Source: Spirochaetaceae bacterium bin103
Lineage (GTDB): Bacteria; Spirochaetota; Spirochaetia; SZUA-6; Bin103
Direction of reading: 5' to 3'
Assembly (NCBI GenBank): GCA_002238925.1
Contig: MPNH01000056.1
Location: forward strand, 1 to 35,642
DNA: 35,642 bases
The translations under genes were made by a program, and so were the position numbers. Of this stretch, positions 33,523-35,642 are shown piece by piece; within the stretch, counting starts at the first letter, position 1; the number at the start of each line of letters is the position of its first letter. The notes beneath the pieces are model-generated. The model was not told where the DNA came from. It did no database searches and saw nothing but the letters and a program-made list of their open reading frames with translations.

Positions 33523-34605
33523 GTGGATCGAGACGGCACCCCTGCAACACTGGGGCCGGACAGCAGCGCCACGCCGAACCGGCCAGTCGACCGGCCACGC
33601 GGCAGCAGCGGGCGCCGCATGCTCCGCAACCTCGCCGTCCTGTTCGCGGTCATTGTCGCCGCCGGCGCCGCGATGCTGTTGGCAAGTCCGCACGCGCCGG
33701 CGCTGACCCGGTCCGGCCCCGCGCGCCCGCAGCCGGAGCCGACCTCGACACCGGCTCCCAAGGCGGCGGTGGCGGTGCCCGGCGCCGGGGCGCCGTGGCG
33801 GGTCGGGCTCCAGATCGGCCACCTCGACTCCGCGCAGTTGCCGGCAGAACTGAGCCGGTTGCGCGGTTCCACCGGCGCTTACGCAGCCGGCATCACGGAG
33901 GTCGAGGTCAATCGCGCCGTGGCGGAGGCGGCCGCCGAGCTCCTGGAGGACGCCGGTATCGAAGTCACGGTGCTGCCGGCCACCGTCCCGCCCGGGTTCG
34001 CCGCCGATGCGTTCGTGTCGGTGCATGCCGACGGCAGCACCCACACCGGAGTGCGCGGCTACAAGATCTCGCCACCGTGGCGGGCATCGCCGGCATCGCG
34101 GGACCTGGTCGCCGCGTTGCTCGAACATTACGGCGAAGCGACCGGGCTGCCGCGCGACCTGAACGGCGTCACGTACCGAATGCGCGGCTACTACGCTTTC
34201 AACAGCTACCGCTACCGTCATGCGATTACGTTGACCACCCCGGCGGCAATCCTGGAGATGGGCTATCTCAGCAACGGCACCGATCGCGAATACCTCCTTG
34301 CCCACCCCGAGCAGGCGGCCGCCGGGCTGGTGGCAGGCATCCTCGCCTTCCTCGATCAGCGCGATCCGTTCGACCGCTGGGATACGATGCCGATCGAGGC
34401 GATGATCCTGCGTGCACCTCGCTCCGGGATCGCGCTGCACGCCGGGCCCGATCGCAGTTCCACCGTGCGCCTGCACTTGCGCCAGGGGGACACGCTCTAT
34501 GCCCGCGGCGGCGTCGGCCACTGGTACGACGTGCGCGTACAGGGCAGCTACCGCCACTTCGGTTGGGTACACGCCGACGACCTCGGCATGCCGCCGCCGG
34601 AGTGA
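33523..34605 (+). CDS. N-acetylmuramoyl-L-alanine amidase (Amidase_3) with membrane anchor
   Basis: 360 residues from GTG 33523 (363 from ATG 33514). A short cytoplasmic tail and one membrane helix (LAVLFAVIVAAGAAMLLAS, about 37-55 from the GTG) are followed by a Pro-rich linker. The zinc amidase domain comes next: ligand His in LQIGHLD, Glu in ITEVEVNRAVA, His in VSVHADGS, and catalytic Glu in ILEMGYLSN. The last 75 residues (PIEAMILRAPRSGIALHAGPD, GWVHADDLG) look like a bacterial SH3 domain, which would bind cell wall. It cleaves the bond between MurNAc and the stem peptide in the periplasm. LQIGH replaces the usual DPGHGG but keeps the His. I chose GTG because the TATAAT overlaps the ATG. 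Confidence 0.9.
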   Translation: MDRDGTPATLGPDSSATPNRPVDRPRGSSGRRMLRNLAVLFAVIVAAGAAMLLASPHAPALTRSGPARPQPEPTSTPAPKAAVAVPGAGAPWRVGLQIGHLDSAQLPAELSRLRGSTGAYAAGITEVEVNRAVAEAAAELLEDAGIEVTVLPATVPPGFAADAFVSVHADGSTHTGVRGYKISPPWRASPASRDLVAALLEHYGEATGLPRDLNGVTYRMRGYYAFNSYRYRHAITLTTPAAILEMGYLSNGTDREYLLAHPEQAAAGLVAGILAFLDQRDPFDRWDTMPIEAMILRAPRSGIALHAGPDRSSTVRLHLRQGDTLYARGGVGHWYDVRVQGSYRHFGWVHADDLGMPPPE

Positions 34606-34733
34606 GGGCCGTGGGCGGCGGCGCACTGCGCGCGTCCGGCGCGATCGCCGATCCGCCCGGCCGCGGCGGCGGCGGGCTCACACCGGCGGGAGCCGCGCAA
34701 CGGGCGAGGCTGCCACCGTTGCCGGCGCGCCCG

Positions 34734-35642
34734 ATGACGGACCGCTGCCAAGGTTCGGTCGCCGGCCGCCGCGTTCCGGGGCGGCGCTCTGCCGCAGCGC
34801 ACCCTCCAGGCCCGTTCGTGCCCCGGCGTCCTGGTGACATCGAACGGTGGCTGCAGGCGTCCGAAGCGTCCGCGGCGACGGCGGCCGGCCACCCGATCAC
34901 GCCCGGCACCGAGAAGCTGGTGGTGTGGAACGGCGGCGCGCCATGCCGGACCGACGTGGCGTTGGTGTACGTCCACGGCTACACCGGCAGCCGTCAGGCC
35001 ACCGCGCCGGTGCCGGAGCAGATCGCCGGGCGGCTGGCCGCCAACCTGTTCTGCACCCGCCTGACCGGCAGCGGGCTGGGCTCCGATGCCATCGGCGCCG
35101 CCACCCTGGCATGCTGGCGGCGGGACGTGACCGAGGCGCTACAGGTGGGCGCGGCGATCGGGCGGCGGGTAGTGCTGATCGGAATGTCCACCGGCGCCGC
35201 CCTGGCCGTGTCCGAGATGGCTCAGAGGACTGAGGTCGCTCGCCACCCGTCGGTCGCGGCGTTGGTGCTGCTGGCGCCCAACTTCTGGCCGCGCAACCGC
35301 GGCGTGAGCCTGCTGCTGACGCCCGCCGGTCCGCTGCTCGCCCGGCTGCTGGTGGGCCCTTACCGCGACCTGTCCGGGCGCGACGAGAGGGAAGACCGCT
35401 ACTGGACCACCCGCCACCACTCGCGCTCGCTGATACCGATGATGCAGGCGGTCCACGACGCCAGGCGCGCCGCGCTGGAGGCGATCCGTTGCCCCACGCT
35501 GGTGGTCTACACGGAACAGGATGAGGTGGTGTCGGTGGCCGCGATCAAGGCCGCCCATGCGCGCCTCGGAAGCCCGCGCAAGCAACTGCTCGACCTGCGC
35601 GGCGCGGACCGCCACGAGCTGGCCGGCGCCATCCACGCGCCC
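34734..35642 (+). CDS. Alpha/beta hydrolase (carboxylesterase type), cut by window end
   Basis: The reading frame has codons starting at positions divisible by three and is open to the last base. The family part begins around DIERWLQASEA. VALVYVHGYTGSRQ gives the oxyanion loop, LIGMSTGAA the nucleophile Ser152 (GxSxG), VVYTEQDEVVS the acid region and DRHEL the catalytic His close to the window edge. It resembles monoacylglycerol lipase/carboxylesterase-type hydrolases; the substrate is unknown. The start is uncertain: ATG 34734, GTG 34818 (closest to the conserved part) and GTG 34611 (five bases after the amidase stop) are all in frame, and none has a strong ribosome site. It is probably cotranscribed with the amidase gene. 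Confidence 0.85.
   Translation, partial: MTDRCQGSVAGRRVPGRRSAAAHPPGPFVPRRPGDIERWLQASEASAATAAGHPITPGTEKLVVWNGGAPCRTDVALVYVHGYTGSRQATAPVPEQIAGRLAANLFCTRLTGSGLGSDAIGAATLACWRRDVTEALQVGAAIGRRVVLIGMSTGAALAVSEMAQRTEVARHPSVAALVLLAPNFWPRNRGVSLLLTPAGPLLARLLVGPYRDLSGRDEREDRYWTTRHHSRSLIPMMQAVHDARRAALEAIRCPTLVVYTEQDEVVSVAAIKAAHARLGSPRKQLLDLRGADRHELAGAIHAP

Overview
The window is strongly GC-rich, densely packed bacterial DNA with overlapping or nearly abutting genes, operons on both strands and no RNA genes that I can recognise. The source is not certain. The family-5 solute-binding protein starts with a Sec leader followed by Ala-Ser-Gly-Thr-Glu-Glu, a style I associate with Spirochaetota binding proteins, and the transposase fragment at the left edge fits the same guess. 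The mix of Asp-box 'sialidase-like' proteins, phytanoyl-CoA dioxygenase-like enzymes, an enolase-superfamily enzyme and a DegT aminotransferase is common in environmental, often host- or particle-associated glycan users. I treat the lineage as a low-confidence inference.

Layout. 1-212: end of an insertion sequence with the start of its transposase. 257-775: a coiled-coil protein built on five 42-bp repeats. 820-2540 (minus): a nucleoside 2-deoxyribosyltransferase-like gene and a membrane glycosyltransferase, translationally coupled. 2541-2908: a non-coding stretch with a strong orphan terminator, then an enolase-superfamily gene (2909-4309). 4389-8901: glycerol and triose metabolism (glpD and glpK on minus, gap on plus). 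9082-16735: a complete oligopeptide/oligosaccharide-type ABC importer split over two divergent transcripts. Binding protein, an Asp-box protein and both ATPases are on minus; both permeases are on plus. 16723-18390: a secreted FG-GAP/ASPIC repeat protein. 18549-26090: a divergent catabolic or modification cluster. Its minus arm is an Asp-box protein and a PhyH-like dioxygenase; its plus arm is Asp-box, DegT aminotransferase, Asp-box, SDR and cupin, in one tight five-gene run. 26107-27326: a broken NRAMP-like transporter. 27404-29596: peroxiredoxin Q and phosphoglucose isomerase. 29609-32485: a secreted calcineurin-like phosphoesterase and a second PhyH-like protein. 32498-35642: an MDR quinone oxidoreductase, an N-acetylmuramoyl-L-alanine amidase and an alpha/beta hydrolase cut by the window end.

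How it may work together. The importer and the divergent cluster together contain four Asp-box proteins without export signals. Three of them share a C-terminal Tyr-Ser-x-Trp-Val signature. With PhyH, SDR, DegT and cupin enzymes beside them, the simplest reading is intracellular processing of an imported sugar-like or amino-sugar-like compound. The substrate cannot be read from the sequence. The SDR has Phe where the catalytic Tyr should be, so it may not be a normal dehydrogenase.

Two wider observations stand out. First, at least six genes have a -10-like hexamer 6-9 bp before the start codon, which predicts leaderless mRNAs, while genes inside operons mostly have good Shine-Dalgarno sites. 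Second, the NRAMP-like gene is split by a 94-bp offset duplication next to a C/G homopolymer-rich stretch; removing exactly 94 bp restores the frame. This looks more like a sequencing or assembly artefact than biology.
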